This document shows, piece by piece, positions 1 to 13,253 of a stretch of DNA of 64,000 nt. This DNA comes from Apodemus sylvaticus. Taxonomy: Eukaryota > Chordata > Mammalia > Rodentia > Muridae. The notes beneath the pieces are model-generated. The model ran no database searches. It had not been told where the DNA came from and saw nothing but the letters and a program-made list of their open reading frames with translations. Positions within the stretch are counted from its first letter, which is position 1. Each line of letters begins with the position of its first letter. The stretch is taken from NCBI RefSeq assembly GCF_947179515.1, contig NC_067473.1, forward strand, positions 84,412,013 to 84,476,012. Direction: 5' to 3'. Position numbers and translations under genes: made by a program.

Positions 1-128
1 GCAGGTACCGCTTCAGCCTGTACTTATTTTTTTCTCCATGACAAGATGCCTCCAGGGAACAGAGTCAGCACTGCAAACATTAACTGACCCTGACATTGTT
101 TTTATTAAAATAAATAAAAAGCTAATGG

Positions 129-232
129 TGCCAGGCATAGTGGCAAACACACCTGTTACCCTAGCACTAGGGCATAGGCAGGAAGATTGTGAATTAAAGG
201 TGAGTCTGGAGTACATAGTGAACTACGCCTAA
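129..232 (+). repeat. PB1/B1-like SINE, old
   Basis: The block starts gccaggcatagtggc and keeps the 7SL-derived layout (agcact, ggcaggaagat, gagtctggagtacatagtgaacta). It is a diverged, short monomer on the plus strand, downstream of a poly-A/TAAA stretch. It lies in intron 3. Confidence 0.7.
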
Positions 233-468
233 CCTAAGACGCACAGTGACACTAACAAGGAATCTAGTTGGTAGTTTCAAATGGGGAAGGAGGATCGTGT
301 ATTGTCACAGACAGACCTACTTTCTGGATATGAACAGCTTAAAAAATCACTGGCTGTTTATTATCTTAATCTTCCAATTCTATACCACATAAGGATTTGC
401 TTTTTTATATTATTAAGTGGGAAAAGGCATAAAATGTTGTTAAATATAAAAAAAAAAAAACAACTTAC

Positions 469-510
469 TCTCCAGTTGTTGAAACATTGCTGACTTGGGA
501 TACGTGGGCA
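469..510 (-). CDS. Fam13a: Fam13a coding exon 3 (42 nt)
   Basis: A 42-nt exon. Its acceptor has a long pyrimidine tract ending CTTCTTTTCACAG (520-511 and beyond). Its donor is GA|GTAAGTTG (468-461). Joined to exon 2 it encodes SAHVSQVSNVSTTGE, with the last codon (GA.) finished in exon 4 outside the window. Human FAM13A has the same segment with two substitutions (VPQ and SATGE). Phase 2 in and out, as for exon 2. The next FAM13A segment, which I know to begin LLERT, is not found in bases 1-460, so exon 4 lies further left. Confidence 0.93.
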
Positions 511-530
511 CTGTGAAAAGAAGCAGAGAG

Positions 531-1550
531 AGAGAAAATCAGGTTGACTGAGGGGTCAGAGAGGATGAACCAACATCTGAAGGGACGCTGCCGGCATGGA
601 AGAATGGGCGGGTCCCACACGTCACCACTGACAACCAGCAGCCATGTCAGGGCCCTTCCACTGTGCAGCACGTAGAGGCGGCTTGTGTACTTCTTCGAAC
701 ACCGACTTGGAAAACACCTAGCTAGCTCTAAGCCTGATGCTGCAGCCAGGGCTGCTGGCCTTCTCCATCCTTTGCCGTGCTAGAGTGATGGCTGCCGACT
801 GTCTATCACCTGTTGTCCCAGGCCTGCAAGCACAGGCATGTTTGTAAATCTGCTCAGAACTCAGAGGCCAGCAAGGACCAGAGGGCACAGAGAACAAGGG
901 ACTGGCCTGACTTCCTACACAGCCATTTCCAACTTGTCTTTTCCACAGCGCGCATTTTCCTCCAGACACTCAAGATGGAAACTCTCAGGTGATAGCTCAT
1001 TGTAAAAAGTGATTTAGCACCTGTGACTGAATGCATATAAACATCTTCTATCTTCTAAAAAGCCCGATTCTTTGGAATAATGAGTATGTATTCCACACCA
1101 CGGATGTGTACCTATCTGAACTTCCTTCTGCCTGTGGGAGCTCCGTACTCACAAACCCAGGTGAGGTCCGGGTTCAGCTAACTAAAATTATCTGTTGCTA
1201 CTTTCTCACAGGCCACCACTCCCAACTCCATGCTTAGTCAAGATTTAAGTTCCTGTGCCTAAAAAGGAAGCTAAACATTGAGCAGATTTTTAAGTGTATT
1301 AAGCTAGTTTTTAACAGACAGCGTTTCCTTGTTTTCTTCCTACTTGCACAATATACAGGAAGAGGATGGAGGTGTCCTGAAGAGATCACTACCAGTGGCG
1401 ACACTTCAACTAACCTAAACGCTAATTCATCTGGTGTCATCTCAGCACATGCACGTGCTGCTTCCAAATCATCTGCTGGCTCCTGCTCCTGTGTAATAAT
1501 ACATCTCAGTGCCTTCATGTCAGGATCCACGTCTTGGAGAGTTCTACCCC
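531..1550. other. Single-copy intron 2 sequence
   Basis: No repeat or exon is recognised. Short open frames here lack splice sites matching Fam13a. The right third (1416-1550) is open on the minus strand; see findings. Confidence 0.5.
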
Positions 1551-1552
1551 TT

Positions 1553-1608
1553 ACCATCACCATCACAACCACCACCGCCACCACCACCACCACCACTGCC
1601 ACCACTGC
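1553..1608 (+). repeat. (CCA)n microsatellite, imperfect
   Basis: A run of cca/cac triplets with single-base interruptions (cat, cgc, ctg), about 18 triplets. On the minus strand it reads as a valine-rich frame, which is a composition artefact. Confidence 0.9.
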
Positions 1609-2461
1609 TAGGTGGAAGTCCTTATTCCAGAGGGAGTCAGTAATTCTACTTCATCCCCAGTTAGTTTTTATCAGTTGATATGAAGTTCTAAGTGAAACCC
1701 ACAGATAGGGAAAAACTATTCCAAACATTCCACTGTGCAAATGAACACTGAGGTGCATAAGAATAAAAACAAATACACATATACATTAGTAAGGGCCCTG
1801 GACCCTTACCGTTTTCAGATACTGTGCTTAGTAATTTTTGCTTGTATTTTTCTCACTTAGATTGTAGTATCCCTGTGAGGAGTGTGTTGTCTTTCCAGTC
1901 TTCAGCGAAGAGGTTAGGCAGACCAGCTAACTGCTCTGGAGGCTAGTCACAGATGAGGCAGAGCTAAAGGTTTCAGCTCTGAACCTGAGCTCATTACCAC
2001 ATAGACTAGGGCAGGTTTGCATGCAGAGGTGAGGCTTAGGATTTGACTTGTCTTTCGGCCACAGTGCCCATTATTCACAGTGGTTCCCAGGCTTTGTGGC
2101 CCACAAGAAACTCTTGCTGTATCTGTCTTGACCTGGAACAGGCAGTCCCCCTTGGGACATTTTGTGGCAAGCCCCCAGTAAGTCCAGTACTGTATAATTA
2201 ACTCCTGGGTTCCTCAATACAGTTACACAATCTCAGTTTGGGGAGCCAAAACGAACTGAATAATGAAGTGACTAGGGTATACCTAAAACAGCAAAGGGTC
2301 AGATGTGCTAAATGCTGAAGAACATTCCCAACACAGCCCACCAACCAATCCGGCGGCTGCTTCCAGAAGGAGATGGATTACCTTTCCTTTCTCATGTACT
2401 TGGTTCTTAGTGCTGTTCTCTTTGCCTGTTCAAGTAGAGGATGCAGTTGCTTGCTTGTTTT

Positions 2462-2542
2462 GTGGTATTGGGATAAAATAGATGGTCTGACACATGCTAT
2501 GCTGTGCCCTTCCACTGAGCTCCAACCCCAGACTGGTATTTT
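2462..2542 (-). repeat. ID/B4-type SINE fragment
   Basis: The plus strand reads like reversed ID sequence: ...cacatgctatgctgtgccc ttccactgagctccaacccca. The tRNA-derived B-box part is recognisable and the element is diverged. Confidence 0.55.
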
Positions 2543-2981
2543 TATGTTCATTTGTTTTTTCCCCCAGGGTAAGGAGAAGCAAATCATGAGGGGACAAAAA
2601 AGCCACAAAAACAGAAGAGGCAGGTTTGGAATTTCTAATTCTGTAAATAGGGGCGTTAGAGCCTCAACATACCCAAGAATGACCCAAACCCTTATTAGAA
2701 CAGGTGATCCATCTGGTCTAGGGAAAGGGGGTGCTAAAATCTGCTTTGCAGAACTGGCCAAAAGCTCTACTATCAAGTTTCAGTTTTAGCTAGACTGAGC
2801 TTTTCATGAATTCCCTGGTCACTTCCATGCTATTGTTTGTTGGTCAGTAAAAGATGCATTGAGGAGCAAGGTTCTTAATCCTTGCACTAAAATTCTTTAG
2901 AATGTTCTTAGGGAACACTAACTATTTTAAAATCTGTAAATAAATTAATGAAGATATAATAATATAATAATATGGCAATCT

Positions 2982-3192
2982 TTTTGTTGGTTTTTTGTTT
3001 GCTTGGTTTTTTTTGTTTGTTTGTTTTTTGTTGTTGTTTTTTTGGGGGGGGGTCTGAGGCAGGTCTCTCTATATAGCCTTGACTGTCCTAGAACTTGCTT
3101 TGTAGACTAGATTGGCTTCCAAGTCATAGAGGTCTGCCTACCTCTGCCTCTGGAGTGCTGGGACTTAAGACAAGCATTAGCAAGCCTAGCTT
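2982..3192 (-). repeat. B1 SINE with long T-rich tail
   Basis: A T/G-rich tail (2982-3045) is followed by tctgaggcaggtctctct, then tgtcctagaacttg, cctacctctgcctct and gagtgctgggactta, the reversed B1 order. Diverged. Confidence 0.85.
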
Positions 3193-3560
3193 ATGCTAAT
3201 TTATTGAGTGAAAACCAGTTAAGACCTTCTAAAAGGAAAATGACCTGAGGCATTTGAGCCAGCCATAAAGATTCCTCCCCAGGACACAAAAGTGAATGTG
3301 TAAGTAACAAAACACATAGTTACATCTTCTTTAATTTTTTGCTATATTTATTTTAATCAGATTTATGCTAACTTTGTGTTTTTACTTTTTAAAATGCAAT
3401 CTAAAATTTCTAGTTTATGTAGCTTGTGCATGATTTTAAGGAACTTAAAGATGAGCATATTTGTCACTGAGAATCAGAAAAGATGAGTGAGGTCTTGGTT
3501 CTGGAAACTGGATGAAGTCATAGCCACTGGTTAGATAGGATGCTTTCAGCTGGTTCATAC

Positions 3561-3695
<135 letters not shown>

Positions 3696-3699
3696 GCAG

Positions 3700-6120
3700 G
3701 CTTGGCTAGTGATACCTGTTTAGCTCTAAAACTCAGTTCAGATTCAAGTTTACTGTCCTCAAATTTAATTCACTGTAAAAGACTAGAACTGCTGTTAGTT
3801 TTGCAACACAGTAAGCAGTCAAGCAGTTTTATTAGATACCAAAATGGCTGTGGTCAAGTATCCATCCACTTTTATAATAATTCCATGGTAAGTGTTTAGC
3901 AATTCACCAATACAGTTATAACCAAGTTAATACCAGCAAGAAGGGATGCTTTTAAAGCTGAGATTCATTAGAGGATGAAGTTCTAGGGAAGTGATGTAAA
4001 AATTAAATGCATTTGAATAATAAACAAGTTAAACTATAACATACTATTTTATCTCAAGAAGAGTTTAAATTCTCTTTACAAAAATAAGAATTAGTATATT
4101 TATTCGGAGCCTTTGACCTATTGAGCAAATTTCTTACACATTATGAAAAGCATATGAATGAGTTCACTTCTTGACTTTTGGTAAAGTAAATACTTAAAGT
4201 TGAAAGAAGTAAGCTCACGTATAAACAGAGTCAATTTGTTACCACAGCTATGTTAGTGATCATGTGTCTGCATGTTCTGCAGGTCCAGTCATTCAAACTA
4301 GAGTTTAAGCCCACAAGCTGTCATAAGTGAGCTCTACGGCACACTTAAGTTGAAATCAAAACTATAAGCTAATTATGCTTAGCAACATTGGTCTTTAAAA
4401 TTTGCGTGTGATATGTTGTGCAGATTCATGTTGACAAGTGAGTCTTTTATTAGAGTTCTTGGTTTGAAGGGATGAAAAGATACTACACACAAATAAAGAG
4501 CTTCCAATCTACAAAACTTGAAATTGATACCCTGGAAAGGTGTGCAATGTGCATCCTCTCTTGCTTTAGTTTGTTCTTTTTGGTGGTGTACCCAGGCCTA
4601 ACTAGAGCATCATGGCTTTAACAAAACCCATGAGGGCTAACAGACTTGGATTTTGCTACGGGATAGAACACCTACATTTATCTGATTTAAAAAAAAAATC
4701 AACAAATGGGACAATTATGTGATTCAATTTAAGTCCAAAGATCATCAAAATATCACAAAATTCTTGATTTTTGTATTTAGCAAAATGCAGTGTTTGGGTA
4801 TTATTTTCTAATACCACAAGCTGGCCTGTAGTGTCAACAGTATACATGTCAGTACAGGTCACTGGACAGTCCTTTCTCAATTCTATGATTTTCGTGTGTC
4901 CTGAGAGTGTCCCTTATTAAAGCACATTCCATGCATTTGTTTATTGCCTCTGTGGTACCCTTAGCCATGGTTATCACACACACAGGGTTCCTGTGACATT
5001 TTTATAGACAAACTTTGCTATTGGCTGTATCATTTGCATATGGTTGATATAATTAACACTTTGGACACAATTTGGTTTTAAAAATGGTATACACAATACT
5101 GTACATGCCACATGGAGTACATACTACTGTGCAGGAAGAAAATATTTATCTTTACTCTTCCCTAATGTCACACTAATATCCTTTTGCATATTAAGCATAA
5201 TTTAGAGGAGCCTAATGTAAAGAAAGAGTATTTTCTTTCCAGTTTTATCTTGATATTCTACTCAATACTTGACTTGTCAACAGACTCATCTTTTGTTCAA
5301 CTCATTTGATTTTTTTTAAAGAATTCTCAGTTTTACCTAGTATATTTGTGCTTAAAAAGAAATTCAGAGTTTTCTAGTTTTTATACTAGGTCATTCTTAG
5401 GCAAAATTATTAGATGTAACAGATAAATCACACTAGGCCCATTTTACAGAATGGAAGCTAAAGTTCAGAGAAATTGATCTCACTCTGAACAGTCTGGGTT
5501 CATTAAAGATGCACATTATTCTCAAATAATCTGCTACTTCTAGAAAATTCTGTAAATACATCCATTAATAGTTATTCCACTAGAATATATTACTACAATG
5601 CTGAAGAGGATGGAGGTGCTTGTCAAAGTGCAAGAAAAAACACGAGTTTAGGGGATACTGGAGCAATTTGCAGGGGAAGGTTCAGGATCCGCCCGAGCCT
5701 TTACTTTCTGAGTCTCTTTGTAAATTTTGTGTCTGACATATTGCTCTATTACAAACACAATGCTTACATGTAAATCTATCATTTTTAATGTAAGAGTTTA
5801 CATGCTTTGATACCATGCTACTTGACAGAGTAGTTTGCATCTTTCACATCCTCAGTAGGCTAGTTCCTGGTATGTTTGCTTTGCCCTTTGATGTGCTTCT
5901 GAATGAGATGGTTATATCCTAACTAACTTTGTTTTCCACTTCTGTTTTCAGTAGTATGATTTCTTTCTTAGAATCCCTACAGTTTTCAGTTATAGCTATC
6001 ACTTCTAATATTACTTGTTTCACTGTTTTAATTTTTATTCTTTCTTTTTCCATTCTGCAAGGATTTCTCAAATTTTATTTTTATCTTATACCTGACTGTA
6101 AATTTTAGTATATGTTTCTG
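3700..6120. other. AT-rich single-copy intron 2
   Basis: About 2.4 kb without recognised repeats, exons or long open frames. Confidence 0.5.
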
Positions 6121-6189
6121 AAAATTAGATATATTAATTGTATTATATTATAATATGCTATATATATGCACTTGTGTTTGTGTGCTTGA

Positions 6190-6350
6190 ATGTATGCATG
6201 TGTACTACATGAATGCAGAAGCCCACAGAGGTTAGATTACCTGGAACTGGAGTCACAAACAAGGGTTAGCCCTCATATGGGTGCTGGGGGCAGAACCCAG
6301 ATCCTCTATAAGCGTCGCAACTACTCTGAGGCACGGAGCCATCTCTCCAG
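6190..6350 (-). repeat. B3 SINE
   Basis: Reads as reversed B3: agaagcccacagaggttaga, cctggaactggagtcacaaa, gggtgctgggggcagaaccc, and ends ggagccatctctccagct, which is the tRNA-derived head of B3. Confidence 0.88.
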
Positions 6351-6496
6351 CTTTTTTGTTGAGAATTTCATACATGAGTACTGTATTTACATCATTTCCA
6401 TCCCTTTCTCTCTACCCTGCCAACTCCTTCCATTACCTTCAACTTGTCCCCAAATTTATGACTTATTCTTTAATTATTTTTAGAGACTTCTTAATG

Positions 6497-6650
6497 TTTT
6501 ATTTTATTTTATTTTATTTTATTTTATGTGTATGATTGTTTTGCCTACATGTATGCATGTACAGCACATGCTTCCCTAGTGTCCATGGAAGTCAGAATCA
6601 GGTACAGGATCTCCCAGAACTGGAGTCCTACTAATTTGATTTAGTGTTGC
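6497..6650 (-). repeat. (TTTTA)n plus truncated B3 SINE
   Basis: Six ttttatt-type pentamers (6497-6527), the reversed A-rich tail, are followed by reversed B3 3' sequence (gtccatggaagtcagaatca, cagaactggagtcctac). The tRNA-like head is missing. Confidence 0.7.
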
Positions 6651-6654
6651 CCGT

Positions 6655-8860
6655 GTATATATACTTGCTTAGGGCTGACTATTTGGGATTGGATAACTCA
6701 TCAGTATTCTCACTCCTAGAGAAACTTTCTCCCTCTCTTGGCAGCTATTGATTATCTGTATCTATTCATTTGGAGATAGAACTTAGTGAAATTTCTCATG
6801 TCCACATTTGCATGTCAATTTGTCTTGTTTAGGCAACTGTGAAGGTGAGATTTCATGAGTGCATTTTGACCAGCCCAACAAACTATCTCTAGTGGTGCAG
6901 TAATGGCACTGTTATCTTGAGGGTAACTAACAGCTTTCTAATTGGTGTTAAGACTCTACTTAATATTAGAGAATTAATACCTAGTAAATCTAATCAGCTA
7001 CCCAGGATTGGAGAGGTATTAGGACTAGAGGAGAACCTACTACTACCAATTTCCTAAACTGTATTCTATACCTTATACCCACAGGAAAGTGTAGCCTTCC
7101 TCTCTCACTAAAAACTAATAAACATAGAAGCAAACAACAAAACAAGACAAAAACAAAACATTTTGCAACAAATAGAGACTATTAAGGAGATCCACAAGTC
7201 ATCAAAATGCCAAGAAAAAGTGACCATGAGATGCCGAGTTCTAGTTGATATATTTATGATGCAATCATATCTAAGGCTCAAGAGAAATTATGGAAGATGG
7301 GTAGAAAGACTGTAAGAGTCAGAAAAACAGGGTATGCGCTGAATCATGTCCTATGCTTGATTTACTAAAAGTATCTGCTCTCTTATGCTTCTCATGGATT
7401 TTTAGGTTTTTTAATGTACATCTAATGTCAATTTAACTGACTAAAGTGGTTTTAATGCTAGGGTGTTTCTTATACATCTTTGTCGTTCATTTCACATCTA
7501 AACATGTTATTTCCAATAGAGTCTTACTAACAGTTCAAAGAGGTTGGTCAGATCTTTGAGAATGTTTTTGAGAATAACTATATTGCTTTTCAAGTTTTCT
7601 TCTGACTCATAAAAACGCGTTTTTGTATGAAAAATTCAGAGCGGGTCATCTTTTACCTTTAATGTGTAATTTCATTGTGTGAATCCCAAATCATTTTTTA
7701 GTGTTAAACTACTCTTAAGGGGGCAACAATGAACCAAGAAGTCATTATTAAATAATCTGGGTGAATAAATTAGTTCTTAGTTTATGGCATTGTCCAAGTA
7801 GTTGTGGGCAAATGCTCTTGCTGACTATAGCCAGTGCATGAGTCTACTCTAGGGACATGTGCTAAGCTTTCTTGGGCAGGCTTGATGCTTGCTTGAATAT
7901 AAGAAGTAAACTGGAGAACCGCACACAAAATTACTTTGTTTTTATGCAATATATACTTTGAAATGCACACTGAATCCCACAATCCCCCTGCTCTTAAGGC
8001 CCCCTTTTTCAAATGCTTTGGTTAAGTAGCTAATGTCCCAGGGGTATCCTCTCTCCTTTCTATTGTTTTGTATTCTAAGTATTCTATTCTCTGAATAGAT
8101 AGTGAAATGAAGAAGCCAGTGGGCCAGAGAGGTGGAAAAGAACACCCAACTCTTTTCTGATGACCCAAGTTGTTCTCCATTTAGGGAATGTCACTTGTTT
8201 TTCTGGTCAGTGAAGCAGATAATAGAAAGAATCTAATTCTGCCTCCTCCCAAATGGCTTCTTTCTTTTTCTTGCTATCTCCATTTGACCAGAAGATGGAA
8301 CATAAAGACTTCAAGGAGCACATTAATGGGCAGTCTTGGACACCCTGGCTTTCTTTGAAGCACTAGCTCTAAGTTTACTGCTGTTCTAACTTCCTTGGAA
8401 TTTAAGAAGGAAGTTGGGGATGATTATATCAGGGAAGGTAGTCAGTCACCTGTTTAACTAAACACTTTTAGATTGTATTCCAGTCGGAAGCTCCTACAAG
8501 GAGAGCAGAAGAACAAAATGGTAAGAAATTTAGGCACAATGGTTATAAAAGAGTCAGTTATTACATTCCTTTGCTTTATCATGCTAAAGAAGAGCCAAAG
8601 GAGAAAAGCTCTAACATTTTATATGATCTTAATTTTCAGTAAAGACTGAACACAAGCCTAATGTTTTCATTAACATTAAGAGAATTGAGCCCAGATGCTC
8701 CTATATTAAGAACCCAGGACAAAATCTCTCAAAAATTGTTGAATAATATCAGTTTCTCATTGATGGTCATCATACTGATAGTTTGCTCTATAGCTAGATA
8801 GCATATGAAAAGCTCTTATGACACATTTCAAAAATAGACATCCAATCCTACATAAGATTC
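6655..8860. other. Single-copy intron 2
   Basis: No recognised repeats except short A-rich runs near 7120-7160. No exon-like segment seen. Confidence 0.45.
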
Positions 8861-8865
8861 AGATT

Positions 8866-8968
8866 CTTTTTTATTTTTTGTTTGTTTTGTTTTTTGAGAC
8901 AGTGTGCGTTTGTGTAGCTTTGGTTGTCATGGAACTACCTCTGGAGACCAGGTTGGCCTTCGATTATG
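8866..8968 (-). repeat. Truncated B1 SINE
   Basis: T-rich tail then tttgagacagtgtgcgtttg, tgtcatggaactacctctgg, agaccaggttggcctt. The 5' half is missing. Confidence 0.8.
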
Positions 8969-9094
8969 ATTTGGATTCTTAATCAGCAAGAAGCGATATT
9001 TGAAGATTCCTACATATTTCAAATCTATAGGAAAGGATATTATTAGAAACAGAAATTAATGATTAGTGAAAATGGAAAATAATTGAAACTCTAA

Positions 9095-9645
9095 TTTGTG
9101 ATTATTGGAAATGTAAACTTGTGCTTCTAGTGTGCAAAACAGTGTGGGAATTCTCAAAAATAAATCCAACAATTCTATATCTAATACAACTAAAAGCAGG
9201 GGTTTGAGCTGGAGATTTGACACCCATGCTCACAAGCTGTATTGTGTACAAAAGTCAAAGACAGAAACAACCTGAGCCAGTGAGTTAGCTCAACTGGCAA
9301 AGGTGTTTACTATCAAGTCTGGTAACCTGAGTTCAGCCCTAGGGCTCTGCCTTCAAAACCAATGGGCTTCTGACACATGCTACAGAGAGGATGAGCCTTG
9401 AGGACATAAGGCTAAGGGAAATGCAATAATCACAAAAGGATAAGTTCTGCTTGGCTCTACTTGAGTGAAATGCCTATAGCATCATAGAATAAGACAAGGG
9501 CAGAATGATGGCTACCAAGGGCTGGGCTTGAGAGGAAAGTGATGAGGAGTTAATGGCCCATGGGCTAGAATTTAGTCTTGTAAATTTTGAAGGGTTTCTA
9601 ATGATAGATAGCAGGTGTCCAACAAATGTATTTAAAGAAATCACT
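9095..9645 (+). mobile_element. Mammalian-age L1 (L1M type) 3' end, interrupted by a SINE
   Basis: 9100-9268 matches the end of ORF2 of old mammalian L1 (ggaaatgtaaacttgtgctt, caaaacagtgtgggaattct, cacccatgctcacaagctgt). The 3' part continues at about 9390-9560 (gatgagccttgaggacataa, ggctaccaagggctgggct). The gap holds a tRNA-type SINE. Heavily diverged, so it predates the murine L1 copies elsewhere in the window. Confidence 0.75.
9272..9350 (+). repeat. tRNA-derived SINE (B2/B3 superfamily) fragment
   Basis: gagttagctcaactggcaaa and ggtaacctgagttcagccct resemble the A and B boxes of tRNA-derived rodent SINEs. It sits inside the old L1. Confidence 0.6.
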
Positions 9646-9757
9646 GTACATTTAAGATGATGGAAATAGCAAATTTCAATTTATATGTATCTTATAAAAC
9701 ATCAAAAATAATTAAAATTGATTTAGCTGGTGAAGAATATGTTATTTGCATTACAAA

Positions 9758-9813
9758 GACACATACAGACACACAGATAGACAGACACAGACACACAGGC
9801 ACACAGACACAAG

Positions 9814-9861
<48 letters not shown>
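9758..9861 (+). repeat. (CA)n compound microsatellite
   Basis: An imperfect acacagac-type stretch grades into pure (CA)n from about 9816 to 9861. Confidence 0.97.
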
Positions 9862-9862
<1 letters not shown>

Positions 9863-10107
9863 CAGGGGAAGTCCATGGTTTCCCTTCATCTTAGAAACAC
9901 TATTCCAGTCAAGAAGCAAGAAAAAAAAATTCTTTGTGCTTGAAACCGTCCACTCACTCGTTTGATTTTTCATCTGGTTAAAAAATTAAGTATATACTAA
10001 ATAAACAACTTGTTTGTTCACTTTGATAGCCTGTGACAATCTTAGCCATGAATAAAATATCTGGGGTATACACTTCTGTAAATCATTCCATGATAATCAG
10101 CTTGCAT

Positions 10108-10238
10108 GTTTGTTTTGAAACAGGTCTCACTATGTAGCTCTGACTGTCCTGAACCAGGCCAGTCTGAAACTCACAGATATTAACTTACCCTTGACTTTTG
10201 AGTGATGGGATTAAATGTATTATCACCATACCTGGCTG
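10108..10238 (-). repeat. B1 SINE, diverged
   Basis: Reversed B1 layout: gaaacaggtctcactatgta, ctgactgtcctgaacc, gtgatgggattaaatg, accatacctggct. Confidence 0.8.
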
Positions 10239-10467
10239 ATAATAAGGAGCTTTAGAAAACCTATCTTTCAAAGGCAAAAATCAAAGTAGTAACAATCAAA
10301 ATTTTAAACTAGAGAAATATAATGAAAACATCACAAACCTTCAAATTATAGCATAAATTGTTTAAGATGGTATTTCCCCTGCCATTAAAAAGCTGTCTAC
10401 AGATGTCCGTAAAGTTTTCTACATACAAAGATAAGAATAATATGACATAATTTCTAGATATCTCCCT

Positions 10468-10541
10468 GTTTGTGGTACAGAAAAATCAAACCCAGGGCTT
10501 TGTTCATTTTCCCAACATATTGACCAACATATTTAGCCTCA
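10468..10541 (-). repeat. ID/B4-type SINE fragment
   Basis: Reversed ID signature tgtggtacagaaaaatcaaa followed by cccagggctttgttcat. Diverged. Confidence 0.5.
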
Positions 10542-10544
10542 GAT

Positions 10545-13055
10545 AAATTTTACATAATATGATAGGTTTAAGTCTCCACCAATTAAAAATGGGCAAAATC
10601 TTAAAGAATCATCTTGCATCCCAAACAACTCACTTGGAAATAAATCTATCAAATATTCTTTCAGGACAATTAGAAGGCAGATAAAACCCTGACCCTTACT
10701 TAAGCAAGTCTGTACTTGATAGTAATTTAGCTTTGGTTTGTACCGTATTAGAATACCAGGAAGACTTGGGCCTTGCTAGAAGACAGGTCGAGTTTGCCTA
10801 TCAGGTGCAAGCCTGGGAAACAGGCTGGAAACAGCTCAGTAAGACTGACTGCAACTTGGCAGACTCTGAAGCAAACAGCTCAGACTTAGATGAAGCACAG
10901 GCCACACAGGCCGTCCGGGAATTTGTGTGGAACTCAAGCGTAAAATCTGTTGGATAGGCACCTGGAACCTGAAGGTGGGTGGGGGTTGAGCAGGGGAGTC
11001 AAGGATATGAAAGTGAAGGCAGAGAGCTTTGGTTCCGGTGGAAATCCGTCCTAGAAGCCCAAAGCCAGGTTTGTAGACAGTGAGAACTCAGACAAATGGA
11101 AACATAAACTAGTCAAAGATCCCAGCCAGATGTGACCGGATGCCAGGAGGAAGAAGGTAGGCAGCAACAAGCTAGGGGCATAGGGGAACTTCAGGGGGAA
11201 GCTGCTTTGATGTGAATCTGATCAATGGAGTTGGGGGTTCCTGTTTTTGGAGTCCAGCCTAGAATCTGAAAGAGAACACAGTATGGACGTGCCTGCCAAG
11301 AACGTTCCCGTGTAACCTGCAGAGGCATGTGTTTGTTTTGCTTCAGCCTTACCAAAGTTTTGCTTCACTTTCTGTTCCCCTAATTGTTTCAGCAGGGCTG
11401 GCTAATCCCAAGGGAGCAATCTGGGGAACAATGACACCTATTATCTGTGCTACTGTAACTGCAGTAAACTTGACACATGGTTAAAGCAGGTGTTGCTCTA
11501 TAGCTATTATTTCCTTTCCCTTCAAAGAAAGACACCTGGCTCTCTGTTGACTTAGGGCAGACTGAAGAGGGACTGCAGTGGACAGTGAACTGTTACCACA
11601 GAAGGTATTTACTTAGACCCAGGGTGCTAACAGTCCTGCTTTATTGCAGAAACATCTGAAGCAAATGAAATGCCCAAGAGCTAAATACAGGGCATAACCT
11701 GACTATGAGGAGAATAGCAAGCCACAGAAGTCATTCTACCTCATGGTGGTGAAGCAAGATGAGGAATGTGGGCCCTTTTTGGTTCTTGGTCCCTGCATCC
11801 AACCCTCTCCTCCATCTAAACCTGGGCTCTAATGCCTCTGCTGGTTTGCAGCAGCCTCCTTCCGGGCCCTCATCCACACTCTTCACCCAGCAGGTGAGCG
11901 CCAGTGACTAGGCACCTATCTGTGTGATGTCTGTGTGAGGATCATCTGCTCCCCTTCGAGAACAGACAACTGCTTTGCTCTCTCTTCTATCTGTCCTGAT
12001 CCATTTCATTTTTGATGAAGGTTGACCCCAGACTGCAGCCAGTTGAGATTTTATATTCCACTTTACGCTGATCTTCCAGAATCGATCCAAGTAATGACCA
12101 GTTGTTCATCCCAAACCACTTTGCCTGGCTCCTAAGAGATTCAAACTGCTTGTGCAGTGTATACCTATCTCAGCAGGTATGTCGTATCTATTGTTTGGGT
12201 CTGTTATTTCCTTAAGAAAAATCTAGTGAATCCACAACACCGACATATAGTATATAGCATGCAGTATTCAAAAGTACTATTTTTGGAAAGTAGCAGGTTG
12301 CAACTCTCAATCTACAAGGTTCTACTTTGAATATAAAGAAATGAGTAAAATTTTAAAATCATCTCTAAAAAACATCAGTGAGGAATTTATGAGTCTTGTA
12401 ATAGCTCTGTTTTGGGGATTGAGTCAAAGGATTCTTGACTAATAAAGTGATAGCAAAAAATGAAAGTTGCAGATACTTATATTGAAAATATATTGAAAAC
12501 AGCTAAGCATGTCTCTTACGACATAACACCAAAAAATGTGCACTTACTTCTAAGCTGTTCTTCAGCAGATATGTCACATTTCTAGCTAAAAATACCCAGC
12601 AGAGATAACCAATAATTGGCAAACACTTTTCTTTCTCCCACTTAAACTCTTTATGCTAGAACAGCAACAAAGTTTACTTCAAACTAGCCGTGCAAATCAC
12701 TGTGGGGCGGGCTCATGCTTCCGCAGTAGTTTAAGTTTCATATCAAGTGAGAAAGTAAAATCAAGTTAAAATAAACTTGTATGAAACTAATTCTTGTATC
12801 ATTTTTGGGACAATCATACAATGTTACTCAGGGGAAAAAAAAAACAAACCACTTTTGGAATTTTGATTACAGGTTGAATAATTACTGTTTTTGCTCCCAT
12901 GAAACAACAGCTGCACTTACTTTGAACTTTTATTCTCTAAAATTAGCAGAGGCTCCTAACGTCTTCTTTCTCTACTGTCGATGTAGCCTTGTAGGAACAC
13001 TCATGCTGGGAGACTCATTTGTATTATTTGTTTACTTATGTGTATATGTGTGTAA
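10545..13055. other. Single-copy intron 2
   Basis: About 2.5 kb with no recognised repeat. 10890-11180 and 11750-12100 are less AT-rich than the surroundings, but no splice-bounded exon is apparent. Confidence 0.5.
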
Positions 13056-13060
13056 TGTCA

Positions 13061-13061
13061 T

Positions 13062-13114
<53 letters not shown>

Positions 13115-13253
13115 CACCAAGAAGGTGAAGAGAAGGCATCAGAACCCCCTGGTGAGGGACTTGCAGGAGGTTGTGAGCCCCTTGATGTGGGAGATGGGAA
13201 CTGAACTTAAGTCCTCTGGAAGAGCAGAAAGGGCTTGAGCCATCCCTCTGCAT
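13061..13253 (-). repeat. (TG)n microsatellite abutting B3 SINE
   Basis: (TG)n at 13061-13108 is directly followed by reversed B3 (13112-13253): gtcaccaagaaggtg, gggaactgaacttaagtcct, tctggaagagcag, gagccatccctctgc. The repeat corresponds to the SINE's 3' tail end. Confidence 0.85.

Noticed and set aside
9272..9350. tRNA-like A/B box sequence
   Set aside because: Part of a SINE, not a tRNA gene; no cloverleaf can be formed.
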